Shown one piece after another: positions 1-8,924 of a DNA stretch of 64,000 bases (positions within the stretch are counted from its first letter, which is position 1; every line of letters begins with the position of its first letter). The position numbers and the translations under genes were made by a program. The stretch lies in assembly GCA_037143795.1 (NCBI GenBank), contig JBAWXZ010000018.1, positions 1 to 64,000 of the forward strand, read 5' to 3'. The notes under the pieces were generated by a model that saw only the letters and a list, made by a program, of their open reading frames with translations, searched no databases and was not told where the DNA came from. This DNA is from Firm-13 sp037143795. Lineage in GTDB: Bacteria; Bacillota; Clostridia; Saccharofermentanales; Saccharofermentanaceae.

Positions 1-92
1 ACAGGTCAACTCACCCGAGGACATGGGAGCGAAAGTAACAGGTCAACTCACCCGAGGACATGGGAGCGAAAGTAACAGGTCAACTCACCCGA
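1..92. repeat. 37-bp direct tandem repeat, about 2.5 copies, probably continuing left of the window
   Basis: Two identical 37-bp units (1-37 and 38-74) follow each other without spacers, and a third copy is cut short at 92. The unit begins ACAGGTCAACTCACCCGAGG and ends GGGAGCGAAAGTA. The stop codon of the TraX-like gene (85-87, minus strand) lies inside the partial third copy, so the array abuts the coding sequence directly. Bases 15-32 of the unit recur inverted at 33010-33027. The window starts inside the array, so total copy number is unknown. Confidence 0.95.
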
Positions 93-924
93 TCATTCTA
101 ATCAGCAGCAGGACCAAAATATGCACCGGGTAAAAGGCGTAGAAGGCATATTGAACGGTCTGTGAAGGCCGTTTGTTTTTTGTCGGAAGATAACACAAAA
201 AGACGGAGGCAATACTGGCACCCTCTAAACTGATTGTTCGGGTAATCGCATAATATATGAGTATATATAATAGATCGAGAGCCAGAAAACAGAAGAAAAC
301 CCAGGAGATCTGGTTTTTGGCTACCCGCTTTTCAATTAGATAGAATAGAAGGACTGTCAGTACACCGAAGATCCCGAACTCCATATTCAGAAAGAGGGAA
401 AGAAGTACCGGGATTACAATCAGCAGGAGCGCCATAACAAAAAGGACCGGAGGCTGCAGCTGCGGAATATATACACCCCGGCTTATGTCTGCCGCACTGA
501 TGCCGTTCCCGATACGGACATCGAATCGATCAGAGTGGGTCTGGGCATTTGCCTCAATGAGATGAAGGGAGCCGATGCGGTCGAGTGGTATCGAAAAAAG
601 GATTTCACAGCCGTACAGCAGGCCGAAAGCACACAGCATTGTAAAGACGGCATTAAGCGGTACGGTAAAAACCGACAAACCGGAGAGCGGTAAAAAAAGG
701 AAGAGGATGACTTGCGTTATCAGTGCGCAGCTCATGAGCCGCAGGAAATAATTACCGGCATTCCGGGTCTTCAGAAAGCCAAGGGCAAAGGAGTAGGCAA
801 AGAGCGGAAGGGCAAGGCTTCCAAGGATGCGCAGCGCAAAAGAGACCTTGGTTGGGAGCCTGTCTGCATAGAACATTCCTATGTGATCAATTACCATAAA
901 GAAACATGCCAGTACTTTTTTCAC
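85..924 (-). CDS. TraX family membrane protein (acyltransferase-like)
   Basis: Polytopic membrane protein of about 279 residues. The start of the protein (MKKVLACFFMVIDHIGMF) and the C-terminal F-Y-P-V-H-I-L-V-L-L-L segment match the TraX family, whose founding member N-acetylates F-pilin; chromosomal Firmicute members have no settled role. Hydrophobic helices run through the whole length, interrupted by a hydrophilic stretch of roughly 40 residues near the middle. The reading frame extends upstream to a GTG at 957, but there is no ribosome-binding site there. The GTG at 924 is preceded by CTGGAG at a good distance and fits the family start, so it is preferred. No conjugation genes lie nearby. 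The stop codon sits in the 37-bp repeat array. Confidence 0.8.
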   Translation of the reverse strand: MKKVLACFFMVIDHIGMFYADRLPTKVSFALRILGSLALPLFAYSFALGFLKTRNAGNYFLRLMSCALITQVILFLFLPLSGLSVFTVPLNAVFTMLCAFGLLYGCEILFSIPLDRIGSLHLIEANAQTHSDRFDVRIGNGISAADISRGVYIPQLQPPVLFVMALLLIVIPVLLSLFLNMEFGIFGVLTVLLFYLIEKRVAKNQISWVFFCFLALDLLYILIYYAITRTISLEGASIASVFLCYLPTKNKRPSQTVQYAFYAFYPVHILVLLLIRMIG

Positions 925-966
925 TTTATGATCTCCAGTAAATAAACGATTTGACACGCATTACAA

Positions 967-995
967 TTGAATAGCCCTTCTTTTTATTGTATCAT
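967..995 (+). promoter_or_regulatory. Probable sigma-A promoter of mreB
   Basis: TTGAAT at 967-972, a 17-bp spacer and TATCAT at 990-995 form a good vegetative promoter, about 50 bp before the mreB start codon. Confidence 0.6.
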
Positions 996-1047
996 TAGTG
1001 TTACTGCTTTGTTTGCAAATTGAATGGTTAAATCTAAGGAGATAAAA

Positions 1048-2058
1048 ATGGGATTAGGTATGGACATTGGTATCGATCTGGGTACCTGTAGTGTTTTAAT
1101 ATATGTTAGAGGCAAAGGCGTTGTTCTTAAGGAGCCGTCGGTTGTTGCGATTAATACAAAAACGGGTAAGGTTTTGGCGGTTGGAGAGAGTGCAAGTCTG
1201 ATGCTCGGAAGAACTCCCGGTGTTGTTGAGGCTATTCGTCCGCTTCGTGACGGCGTTATTTCGGACTTTAAAGTGACTGAGGTCATGTTGAAGGCTTTTA
1301 TCGGACGTGTATGCCATGGGCTTCGTGCGACATATTTTAAGCCGACTATTGTTGTTTGTGTTCCTTCCGTTATTACGCCTGTTGAACAGAAAGCTGTTGA
1401 GGATGCCTGCCGTCATGCAGGAGCTAAAGACGTATTCCTGATCCGTGAACCGATTGCTGCCGCTATTGGCGCCGGCATTGATATCACCAAGGCATGCGGA
1501 TCGATGATCGTTGATATCGGCGGAGGAACGACGGATATTTCCGTTATTTCACTGTGCGAGCCTGTTGTTGATTATTCCCTTAAGGTAGCAGGGGACCGCT
1601 TTGATGAGGCTATTGTCAAGCATGTGAGAAGAAAGCATAATGTACTGATAGGTGAAAGAACAGCTGAAGAGATCAAAATTCAAATCGGCTGTGCATATCC
1701 GAGAGAAGAAGAAGCGACGATGGATGTCCGCGGAAGAAACCTGATTACAGGTCTTCCTGCAACGGTTACGGTTTCGTCTACCGAAATGCTCGAAGCACTT
1801 GAAGAGCCGGTAGCACAGATTTTTGAAGCGGTTCACTCCGTTCTCGAACGTACGCCGCCGGAACTGATGGCGGATATCAGCCAGCGAGGCATTGTCATGA
1901 CTGGCGGAGGTGCTCTTCTGTACGGGTTGGACAGGATGCTTGCTACAAAGATCGGCATCGATGTGTTTGTAGCCGATGACGCAATCAGCTGTGTTGCTAT
2001 CGGAACCGGAAAAGCATTGAATATGATGGATAAATTTGCAGCTTTGGGTGACGCATAA
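1048..2058 (+). CDS. mreB: MreB/Mbl family rod-shape determining protein
   Basis: Bacterial actin homologue of 336 residues that polymerises at the membrane and guides cell-wall synthesis. Actin-fold signatures are visible: phosphate-1 loop IDLGTCSVLIY near the start, VVCVPS in the connecting region, phosphate-2 motif DIGGGTTDISVIS near residue 160, and GGGALLYGLD near residue 290. The frame opens at 1024, but AAGGAG sits 7 bp before the ATG at 1048, which also gives the usual MreB N-terminus. It is not followed by mreC/mreD; the downstream genes are an ABC transporter pair. A solitary mreB paralogue (Mbl/MreBH type) is therefore more likely than the classical mreBCD member. Confidence 0.93.
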   Translation: MGLGMDIGIDLGTCSVLIYVRGKGVVLKEPSVVAINTKTGKVLAVGESASLMLGRTPGVVEAIRPLRDGVISDFKVTEVMLKAFIGRVCHGLRATYFKPTIVVCVPSVITPVEQKAVEDACRHAGAKDVFLIREPIAAAIGAGIDITKACGSMIVDIGGGTTDISVISLCEPVVDYSLKVAGDRFDEAIVKHVRRKHNVLIGERTAEEIKIQIGCAYPREEEATMDVRGRNLITGLPATVTVSSTEMLEALEEPVAQIFEAVHSVLERTPPELMADISQRGIVMTGGGALLYGLDRMLATKIGIDVFVADDAISCVAIGTGKALNMMDKFAALGDA

Positions 2059-2090
2059 CATAGTTTCCCAGTATTTCGGGAGGCAGACAT

Positions 2091-2792
2091 ATGAGCTATA
2101 TTGAACTTAAAAATGTCGGCAAACACTACAATATGGGTGAAATCACTATTGCAGCTGCAGCGGATGTCAATTTTACTGTGGAAAAAGGGGAACTGGCAGT
2201 TATTACCGGCCCAAGCGGTGCAGGAAAAACCACAATTCTCAATATTCTCGGTGGAATGGACACCTGTGATCAGGGAGAAGTTTTCCTCGACGGCAAAATG
2301 ATCAGCCGTTTCAATCCCAGGCAGCTTACAACCTACAGGCGTGAAGATGTCGGCTTTGTGTTTCAGTTCTACAATTTGATCCAGAACCTTACTGCCAAAG
2401 AGAATGTGGAACTTGCAACAGAGATCTGCAAAAACCCTATGTCTCCTGTTGAGGTGCTCGGACTGGTTGGTCTTTCCGACCGGATGAATAACTTCCCGTC
2501 CCAGCTTTCCGGCGGAGAGCAGCAGCGGGTTGCGATTGCGCGTGCAATTGCGAGGAACCCCAAGATTCTTCTGTGTGATGAACCAACCGGAGCCCTTGAT
2601 GACAACACGGGCAAATCAATTCTGAAGCTTCTTCAGGAAATGTCCAGGGAAGCCAATATGACGGTAATTATTATTACGCACAATATGGCGATTACTCCTA
2701 TAGCGGACCGTGTTATCAGGATGAAAAACGGATCTGTAGCACAAATTATCATAAATGAGAATCCATTGCCGGTCGAAAGAATTGAGTGGTGA
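2091..2792 (+). CDS. ABC transporter ATP-binding protein, LolD/MacB/FtsE type
   Basis: ATPase subunit of 233 residues. It shows Walker A GPSGAGKTT (about residues 41-49), a Q-loop in FVFQFYNLIQNLTAKENV, the LSGGEQQRVAIARAI signature, Walker B ILLCDEPTGALD and the switch histidine in IIITHN. This set is typical of the LolD/MacB subfamily, which pairs with FtsX-fold permeases and works by mechanotransmission rather than classical transport. It starts 33 bp after mreB behind GGAGG, and the permease gene follows after 3 bp, so the two are one transcription unit, possibly with mreB. The substrate is unknown. Confidence 0.92.
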   Translation: MSYIELKNVGKHYNMGEITIAAAADVNFTVEKGELAVITGPSGAGKTTILNILGGMDTCDQGEVFLDGKMISRFNPRQLTTYRREDVGFVFQFYNLIQNLTAKENVELATEICKNPMSPVEVLGLVGLSDRMNNFPSQLSGGEQQRVAIARAIARNPKILLCDEPTGALDDNTGKSILKLLQEMSREANMTVIIITHNMAITPIADRVIRMKNGSVAQIIINENPLPVERIEW

Positions 2793-2795
2793 CCT

Positions 2796-5357
2796 ATGAA
2801 ACGGACGATGCGTAAAGACCTTTTCCGTGCGGTTACCGGGAGCATGGGCCGTTTTTTATCTATTTTTATGATTGTTGCTTTGGGGTGCGGCTTTTTTGCA
2901 GGAATTAAGGCGACGGGCCCTGACATGAAAGAAGCAGCCGATGCGTATTATGACAGTACGGATTTAATGGATCTGCACCTGATTTCCGAGCTCGGGTTTT
3001 CCAGGGAAAATGTTGACAAAATCGCTTCAACAAAAGGAGTCTCCCTTGTAATGCCGTCCTATCAGACGATTCTTCCGACGATTAACCAGGGAGAGACCCA
3101 GAATATCCGCGTACAGTCCATTTCCGCCGGCGAAGATTGGGCACAGCTCAATAAGCTTGCTGTTGTAAGCGGACGGCTTCCGCAGAATACAAGTGAGTGC
3201 GTGATTGACCAGCGGGCTGTAATTAAGAAAGATTACTCACTCGGGCAGTCTTTCACATTGGAGGACAGCACAGCGGCAGACGCTAAGAATACGGCTCCTT
3301 CGATCCTTTCCGAACATACTCTTACTATCGTGGGAACTGTGGATTCATCGCAGCTTATCTCTTTATCATGGGCGGCAAGCTCACTGGGAAGTAAGGAACC
3401 TGATTACAACGTATTCGTCCTGCCCGATGCATTTTCAAGTGATATATATACGGACGTCTATGTAACTGCTGCCGGTTCGAAAGAACTTGCCTCTTACAGC
3501 GATGCATATACAAGCCGCGTTGATGAAGTTCTTGCTGATCTCAAAGCGACAGGTTCCGAACAGGGTACCATTCGAAAAAATGAAGTGATTGAAGCTAAAA
3601 AAAGCGAATTCCTGAAGACTTCCCCGACACAGGAACAGCTTACAGCTGCGCAGGCAGCACTTGGCGAGGTCTCTAATAACTGGTACTATATCGACCGTAC
3701 CAAAAATTCAGGATACACCGAGTTCAGGGATGATGCGGCAAGGATAGATGCCATAGCATCCGTATTCCCGTTTTTCTTCTTTGCTGTTGCAGCATTGGTC
3801 AGCCTGACGACGATGACACGTATGGTGGATGAAGAACGCACACAGATAGGGTCACTCAAGGCACTTGGATATTCGCGCCGTTCCATAGCTGTGAAATACG
3901 TTTCCTACGCCGCAATGGCCAGCGTACTTGGCGGGTTAGCGGGGCTTTTGATTGGTTTTCAGCTGTTTCCCCGGGTCATATACAAAGCATATCTGATTAT
4001 GAACCGGCTTCCGCCGATTCACCCGCCGTTTCGTATGGAACTTGCGTGGATTACCTTGCTGACAGCTGTTATCGGTACATCCCTTGCCGCTCTTTTGGCC
4101 ATTCTTACATCGCTTCATGCGACACCAGCGACTCTGATGCGTCCGAAAGCACCGAAAATCGGGAAACGCGTTTTCCTGGAAAAAATTCATTTTATATGGA
4201 AGCGAATGGGTTTTATTGAGAAGATTACGGCGAGAAACCTGTTTCGTTATAAGAAGCGCTTTTTCATGACGGTAATTGGTATTGCCGGATGTACCGCTCT
4301 TATTTTGACCGGTTTCGGACTCAAAGATTCCATATCGGGAATTGTTGAAAAGCAATACGGGGAAATCATGAAATATGATCTTCAGATTGTATTTGAAAAC
4401 ACAGTTGCAGATCCGAAGACCGACAAGACATTTTCCTGGCTTTCCGAATCACGGGAGATAAAAAGTATTACCCCGGTCAGCGCACAGACCGCAAAGGTTG
4501 TTTCATCAAAAAAAGCGGATACGCTTCAGGCAACGCTCATCGTCCCCAGTAATATAGAGGATTTCTTTTCCTACGCGGACCTTCGGACGCGTGTTGGCAA
4601 AGAAGCCTTGTCGTTTTCCGATGAAGGGGTCATCCTCACCGAGAAGCTGGCATACCTGAAAAACGTCGGTGTCGGTGACACGATTACCCTGCAGGGAATT
4701 GACGATAAAAATATAAGTGTGACAGTTTCCGGAATTTGTGAGAATTATTTGTACCACTATATCTATATGACGCCGACACTATATGAAAAGCTGTACGGAG
4801 GTCAAGCCCCCTTAACGGCAGCGTTTGCCAAGCTCTCGGATACTTCAACCGGAGCTATTAACGACTTTAAGGATACCCTCATGAATCAGTCCAATATTGC
4901 CGGGAGCATCTTTATACCAATTGTAAAAGCGGAGTTTGGCAATATATTTACAAGTTTGAACTATGTTATGCTGGTACTCATTTTGTCAGCCTTTGCATTG
5001 GCAATGGTCGTGCTTTACAATCTGACAAATATCAATATCAATGAGCGGATCAGGGAGATAGCGACGATTAAAGTCCTCGGATTCTATGATATGGAGGTGT
5101 CGACGTACGTATTCCGGGAAAATGCCATAATCACGATCCTGGGGGCAGGGTTCGGTCTTGTGCTGGGCACATTACTGCACTCGTTTGTTGTCCAAACTGC
5201 AGAAATTGATATGATTATGTTCGGACGTGACATCGCTCCGGTCAGTTTCCTGATATCCTTCGCATTAACGCTTCTATTTTCGCTTGTGGTGAATATTGTC
5301 ATGCACTTTTATCTGAAAAAAATCAGTATGGTCGAGTCACTCAAATCCACTGAATAA
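2796..5357 (+). CDS. FtsX-like ABC transporter permease, two-module type
   Basis: Large permease of 853 residues with an N-terminal membrane anchor (about 19-40), a big extracytoplasmic domain, a first three-helix FtsX bundle (about 320-460), a further helix and extracytoplasmic domain, and a second FtsX bundle at the C-terminus (about 725-845). The cytoplasmic coupling segments RMVDEERTQIGSLKALGYS and INERIREIATIKVLGF are characteristic. This architecture is seen in Firmicute exporters for antimicrobial peptides or lipoproteins and in putative cell-wall regulators. The location right behind mreB and the ATPase gene suggests an envelope function, but the substrate cannot be told from the sequence. 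Confidence 0.9.
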   Translation: MKRTMRKDLFRAVTGSMGRFLSIFMIVALGCGFFAGIKATGPDMKEAADAYYDSTDLMDLHLISELGFSRENVDKIASTKGVSLVMPSYQTILPTINQGETQNIRVQSISAGEDWAQLNKLAVVSGRLPQNTSECVIDQRAVIKKDYSLGQSFTLEDSTAADAKNTAPSILSEHTLTIVGTVDSSQLISLSWAASSLGSKEPDYNVFVLPDAFSSDIYTDVYVTAAGSKELASYSDAYTSRVDEVLADLKATGSEQGTIRKNEVIEAKKSEFLKTSPTQEQLTAAQAALGEVSNNWYYIDRTKNSGYTEFRDDAARIDAIASVFPFFFFAVAALVSLTTMTRMVDEERTQIGSLKALGYSRRSIAVKYVSYAAMASVLGGLAGLLIGFQLFPRVIYKAYLIMNRLPPIHPPFRMELAWITLLTAVIGTSLAALLAILTSLHATPATLMRPKAPKIGKRVFLEKIHFIWKRMGFIEKITARNLFRYKKRFFMTVIGIAGCTALILTGFGLKDSISGIVEKQYGEIMKYDLQIVFENTVADPKTDKTFSWLSESREIKSITPVSAQTAKVVSSKKADTLQATLIVPSNIEDFFSYADLRTRVGKEALSFSDEGVILTEKLAYLKNVGVGDTITLQGIDDKNISVTVSGICENYLYHYIYMTPTLYEKLYGGQAPLTAAFAKLSDTSTGAINDFKDTLMNQSNIAGSIFIPIVKAEFGNIFTSLNYVMLVLILSAFALAMVVLYNLTNININERIREIATIKVLGFYDMEVSTYVFRENAIITILGAGFGLVLGTLLHSFVVQTAEIDMIMFGRDIAPVSFLISFALTLLFSLVVNIVMHFYLKKISMVESLKSTE

Positions 5358-5726
5358 TGATAAACTCAAAAAAGAGACGTAATTATTTCCATTTTCCTGC
5401 AATTTCATAAAAAATTGAAAAAACAATCTGTTTTACCTTGACGTGAACGTGACTGGCGTTCTATAATGGCAACGTTTAAAAGACATTTTGATCTCCATGA
5501 AAGGTTATTTTTTCTATAGGGTGTTTTACCCAAATTATTCTGAAACACAGCGGTTGTAACGGCTTTTCAATTGAGATTATTGGTAATTACATCGCTGAAT
5601 TTTTTCAAATTCAATACAGTTACTATTTAGAAAGTTGATGTCAGGCATAAAACTAGCTGTTTGCTGTTTTATTTGCGTATATTCATATAGGAACCTGTTC
5701 CCTAAATTTAATATTGAGGTGAAAGA
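5358..5726 (+). other. Long intergenic region and rho leader
   Basis: A 369-bp AT-rich gap. It contains the rho promoter at 5438-5467 and then about 250 bp of untranslated leader. I see no recognisable riboswitch or terminator in the leader. A long leader would suit autogenous attenuation of rho, which is known in other bacteria, but that is inference. Confidence 0.5.
5438..5467 (+). promoter_or_regulatory. Sigma-A promoter of rho
   Basis: TTGACG at 5438-5443, 18-bp spacer, perfect TATAAT at 5462-5467. Transcription would begin near 5474, leaving a leader of about 250 nt before the rho start codon. Confidence 0.75.
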
Positions 5727-8483
5727 ATGGAGCCAACCGACAATTTTTCCCAAAAGAAAAAGAAGGATCTTGTGGCTATTGCAACGCTGTTTGGCATTCT
5801 CTCAGAAGAGAAAGCCAACCGTATGACAAAGCCGGAGCTGATTGAATTTCTTGCAGAACAGGACCGGATAAGCAGGAAAGCCTCTGAACAGTCATCGTTA
5901 CAGCCGGAGACTCAGACACGTATGGATGAGACTGCGGATGATGCCCTGCTCAGCGCAACTGAACTTCTGATCGCAACAATCGAAAACAGCTCTATACATG
6001 AGCAGAAGCTCCCTGAGGAACCTGCAAAGGAAAAAGCAAAGATACCATCCGGACAGGTGACAAAGCCTGCCGCCAAAACACCCGCAAAGACTTCCCTTAA
6101 AGTACCGGTAATGACCGCAGCCACAGCACCCGCAGTAGATTCCGTTAATGCACCCGTAATAGATTCCGTTAAAGCACCCGTAATAGATTCTGTTAAAGCA
6201 CCGGTGAAGAACACCGCTAAAGCGCCGGTAAAGAACACCGCAAAAGCATCGGTAAAGACCGCCGCTAAAGCACCTGCAAAGGTGCCTGCAAAGGCTTCCG
6301 TTAATGCGCCGGTAAAAGCAACCGGAAAGTCAGTAACTGCAACAGTAAAAAAAGCAGTTAAGGTTACTGAAAAGGAATTGCCCGCGGTATCGGAAGCGGA
6401 TGTGGTGCATGATACACTTCCAATCAATTATTCTGATAATATACCGGAGGTTTTCCTGAAGGCAAAGGAAGTGATTCCTGCTGCCGTCCCTGAGCCTGCA
6501 GTGCTGCAAATCGTTCCAACTTTTCCGGAAGTGGTGATTGAAGCAGAACCTGTGTTAAAGAAAAGGCGCGGACGCCCGAAAAAGGTATCTGAAGAGACGG
6601 TATCCGACATTGTTTCTGCAGAATCAGAAGAAAAAGCAGCCATTCCTTATGTATCTTCCGATACCGGAATACAGGAAGAAATGATCACCGAAGAAGAGAT
6701 CAGTGCTCAGGAAGAAATAATCGCACGTGAACAGATCAGTGCACAGAAAGAAATCGGGTTTCAGGATGAAACGGAATTACAGACGTTTGGTGTAACCCGG
6801 AAGAGTGAATACATTGAGCCTTCAGAAGAGACTTCTGAGGAGTCCCCGGAAAAGTGGAATCAACAGCATGCCCCCGCCCGTGTGAATACTGTACCCAAGG
6901 GCAGCGCAGAACAGGTAACGGCAGTGCCCCATACCATTCGGACTAAAAGGCATTCCGTCATAATAAAGCCTAAGGACGAAGAATTTTCCAAGGATGATAA
7001 CAGTGATGAGTCGGAAGTTCAGCCAGCTGACATACGCAGCGGTTCCGGAGACGCGCGCGGCTCCAGAGAAGCGCATGGCTCCAGAGAAGCGGGATCCAGA
7101 GACTCGCACGGCACAAGAGAAGTTCATGGCTCCAGGGAATCCCACGGTTCTCAGGAAGAACAGCGTTCTGATACAGCACAGCAGGATTCATCGGATGAGA
7201 AGAATGAATCCACGGAAACTGCCGTGTCATCCGTGCCTGCAGGTGAGCACTCTGAGTTTGGGGCGCACCACGCAAGAACCCTCCGGCCGAAAGAACAGCA
7301 GCAGGAAATGCTTTCCGGTGTTCTGGAACTGATGTCGGAAGGATATGGTTTCCTTAGAAGAGAGAATTATCTGCAGGGGCTCAACGATATCTATGTACCT
7401 GCCCAGTATGTCCGCAGATTCGGCCTGCGTGTCGGAGATTTCGTAACCGGGCCATGCCGCCCCAAACGCGATTCGGATCGTTACCAGTCACTCCAGTATA
7501 TTAAGGAAGTCAATGGCATGCCTCCCGAAAAGATGCTGCGGCGTGTCCATTTTGACCGTCTCACTCCGATTTACCCGGACGAAAAATACATCCTGGAGAC
7601 AGAGAAAACCGAGTTGTCCACACGCATCATCGACCTTGTGGCGCCCATCGGTAAAGGACAGCGTGGAATGATTGTATCTCCGCCCAAAGCCGGTAAGACT
7701 ATTCTCCTCCAGAAAATTGCCAATGCCATTTCCATCAACAACCCGGATTCCAAGCTCATTGTTCTTCTGATCGATGAACGTCCGGAAGAAGTAACGGATA
7801 TGCAGCGTTCCATCAACGGTGAAGTTGTATATTCAACATTTGATAAGACTCCGGAGAACCACGTCCGCATTGTAGAGCTTGTGCTTGAACGCGCCGAGCG
7901 TCTCGTTGAGCTTGGCCAGGATGTTGTTATTCTTCTTGACTCGATGACACGCCTTGCGCGTGCGTATAACCTTACGATCAATCCAACCGGAAGAACGCTT
8001 TCCGGAGGACTTGATCCGGGTGCGCTTTATGGACCCAAACGCTTTTTCGGTGCTGCAAGAAACGTAGAAGGCGGCGGCAGTCTGACGATTGTTGCGACGT
8101 CGCTCGTCGATACGGGTTCACGTATGGACGAAGTTATTTTTGAAGAATTCAAGGGAACAGGCAATATGGAAGTCTGTCTGGACAGAAAGCTTTCCGAAAA
8201 ACGCATTTTCCCGGCAATCGACATCAATAAGTCGGGTACCCGTCATGAAGAACTCCTGATGTCCCCTGTTGAGCTTGATGCCGTATGGACGATTCGCAAG
8301 GCTTTCGGTCAGCTTGACACTGCAGCAGTCACGGAGATGATCATCAGTCTTCTCTTGAAAACATCTACAAATAACCAATTTATTCAGTCCATTAATATTT
8401 CTTTCAACGACAAGGCTACTTTTGACGCGATGCGCGGGACAAGGCCAGCCGGCAACTCGACCAGCAGCGGAAACGGAAAATAG
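5727..8483 (+). CDS. rho: Transcription termination factor Rho with very long disordered insertion
   Basis: Hexameric RNA-dependent ATPase that terminates transcription. At 918 residues it is more than twice the usual 420. The Rho N-terminal helical domain is at about residues 9-45. It is followed by a low-complexity Ala/Pro/Lys/Val region (about 115-215) built from repeats such as KAPVIDSV, an AT-hook-like KKRRGRPKK at 278-286, an acidic stretch, and Ser-Arg-Glu/His-Gly repeats at about 444-480. The conserved core starts near 528: the cold-shock-like primary RNA-binding domain (GYGFLR), Walker A SPPKAGKT with Lys657, Walker B VILLDSMTRLARAYN, and the GGSLTI Q-loop region. The ATG at 5727 follows GAGGTGA. 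Insertions between Rho_N and the RNA-binding domain are known in Actinobacteria and some Clostridia, where they can bind RNA or drive phase separation. Confidence 0.97.
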   Translation: MEPTDNFSQKKKKDLVAIATLFGILSEEKANRMTKPELIEFLAEQDRISRKASEQSSLQPETQTRMDETADDALLSATELLIATIENSSIHEQKLPEEPAKEKAKIPSGQVTKPAAKTPAKTSLKVPVMTAATAPAVDSVNAPVIDSVKAPVIDSVKAPVKNTAKAPVKNTAKASVKTAAKAPAKVPAKASVNAPVKATGKSVTATVKKAVKVTEKELPAVSEADVVHDTLPINYSDNIPEVFLKAKEVIPAAVPEPAVLQIVPTFPEVVIEAEPVLKKRRGRPKKVSEETVSDIVSAESEEKAAIPYVSSDTGIQEEMITEEEISAQEEIIAREQISAQKEIGFQDETELQTFGVTRKSEYIEPSEETSEESPEKWNQQHAPARVNTVPKGSAEQVTAVPHTIRTKRHSVIIKPKDEEFSKDDNSDESEVQPADIRSGSGDARGSREAHGSREAGSRDSHGTREVHGSRESHGSQEEQRSDTAQQDSSDEKNESTETAVSSVPAGEHSEFGAHHARTLRPKEQQQEMLSGVLELMSEGYGFLRRENYLQGLNDIYVPAQYVRRFGLRVGDFVTGPCRPKRDSDRYQSLQYIKEVNGMPPEKMLRRVHFDRLTPIYPDEKYILETEKTELSTRIIDLVAPIGKGQRGMIVSPPKAGKTILLQKIANAISINNPDSKLIVLLIDERPEEVTDMQRSINGEVVYSTFDKTPENHVRIVELVLERAERLVELGQDVVILLDSMTRLARAYNLTINPTGRTLSGGLDPGALYGPKRFFGAARNVEGGGSLTIVATSLVDTGSRMDEVIFEEFKGTGNMEVCLDRKLSEKRIFPAIDINKSGTRHEELLMSPVELDAVWTIRKAFGQLDTAAVTEMIISLLLKTSTNNQFIQSINISFNDKATFDAMRGTRPAGNSTSSGNGK

Positions 8484-8486
8484 TCT

Positions 8487-8515
8487 TTGACACTATCATG
8501 AGAATGTAGTAACAT
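8487..8515 (+). promoter_or_regulatory. Putative promoter of rpmE with flanking inverted repeat
   Basis: TTGACA at 8487-8492, 17-bp spacer, TAACAT at 8510-8515. The -35 box is part of a nine-base inverted repeat, CTTTGACAC (8485-8493) and GTGTCAAAG (8549-8557), that brackets the presumed transcription start. Confidence 0.5.
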
Positions 8516-8607
8516 ACGCATTGCACATATAAGTCCGGTTTGGCATACGTGTCAAAGTGTTACAGCACAGAGAATACGCGCCGACCTTTTGATGAGGAGT
8601 GAACACT

Positions 8608-8811
8608 ATGAAAGACGCAATACACCCTAAGACCGCTAAAGTCACTGTAAAGTGCGCCTGCGGAGAGACATTCGAGACCACATCCACCAAGAGCAGCCTT
8701 CATGTTGATATCTGTTCGAAGTGCCATCCTTTCTACACCGGCAAGCAGAAGCTTGTTGATGCCGGCGGACGTGTAGACAAGTTCAAGAAGAGAATGGATC
8801 AGAATAAGTAA
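8608..8811 (+). CDS. rpmE: 50S ribosomal protein L31
   Basis: L31 of 67 residues, a component of the large subunit that bridges it to the 30S head. It begins MKDAIHPKTAKVTVKCACGE and keeps the zinc-ligand pattern of the C+ form (Cys in KCACG and a second pair in DICSKCHPFYTG). The ATG at 8608 lies 8 bp after GAGGAG; an upstream in-frame GTG overlaps that site and is not used. It follows rho, a common Firmicute arrangement, and ends in a strong terminator. Confidence 0.97.
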   Translation: MKDAIHPKTAKVTVKCACGETFETTSTKSSLHVDICSKCHPFYTGKQKLVDAGGRVDKFKKRMDQNK

Positions 8812-8834
8812 TTCTGATTTTTGTCAGCCAGGAC

Positions 8835-8866
8835 AAAAGAGAGATGATTATCATCTCTCTTTTTCT
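8835..8866 (+). terminator. Rho-independent terminator after rpmE
   Basis: Stem AGAGAGATGAT / ATCATCTCTCT with a minimal loop, followed by a T-rich tract. Confidence 0.9.
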
Positions 8867-8924
8867 TTTTTACGGAAAATCTGATAGAATAGAAACTAAT
8901 CGCAAACATAAAAGGGGAGACAAA

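Noticed and set aside
1..92. CRISPR array
   Set aside because: The 37-bp units are contiguous with no spacers, and no cas genes are present; it is a plain tandem repeat.
5475..5726. Riboswitch in the rho leader
   Set aside because: The leader is long, but I see no known aptamer core or terminator/antiterminator pair.
6100..6350. Frameshift or assembly artefact in rho explaining its length
   Set aside because: The frame stays open across the whole repeat region and the codon pattern remains regular, so a real insertion is more likely.
5912..6427. 171-codon minus-strand open frame inside rho
   Set aside because: It is the complement of the Ala/Pro/Lys repeat coding region; composition alone keeps the antisense frame open. 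No ribosome-binding site or family match.
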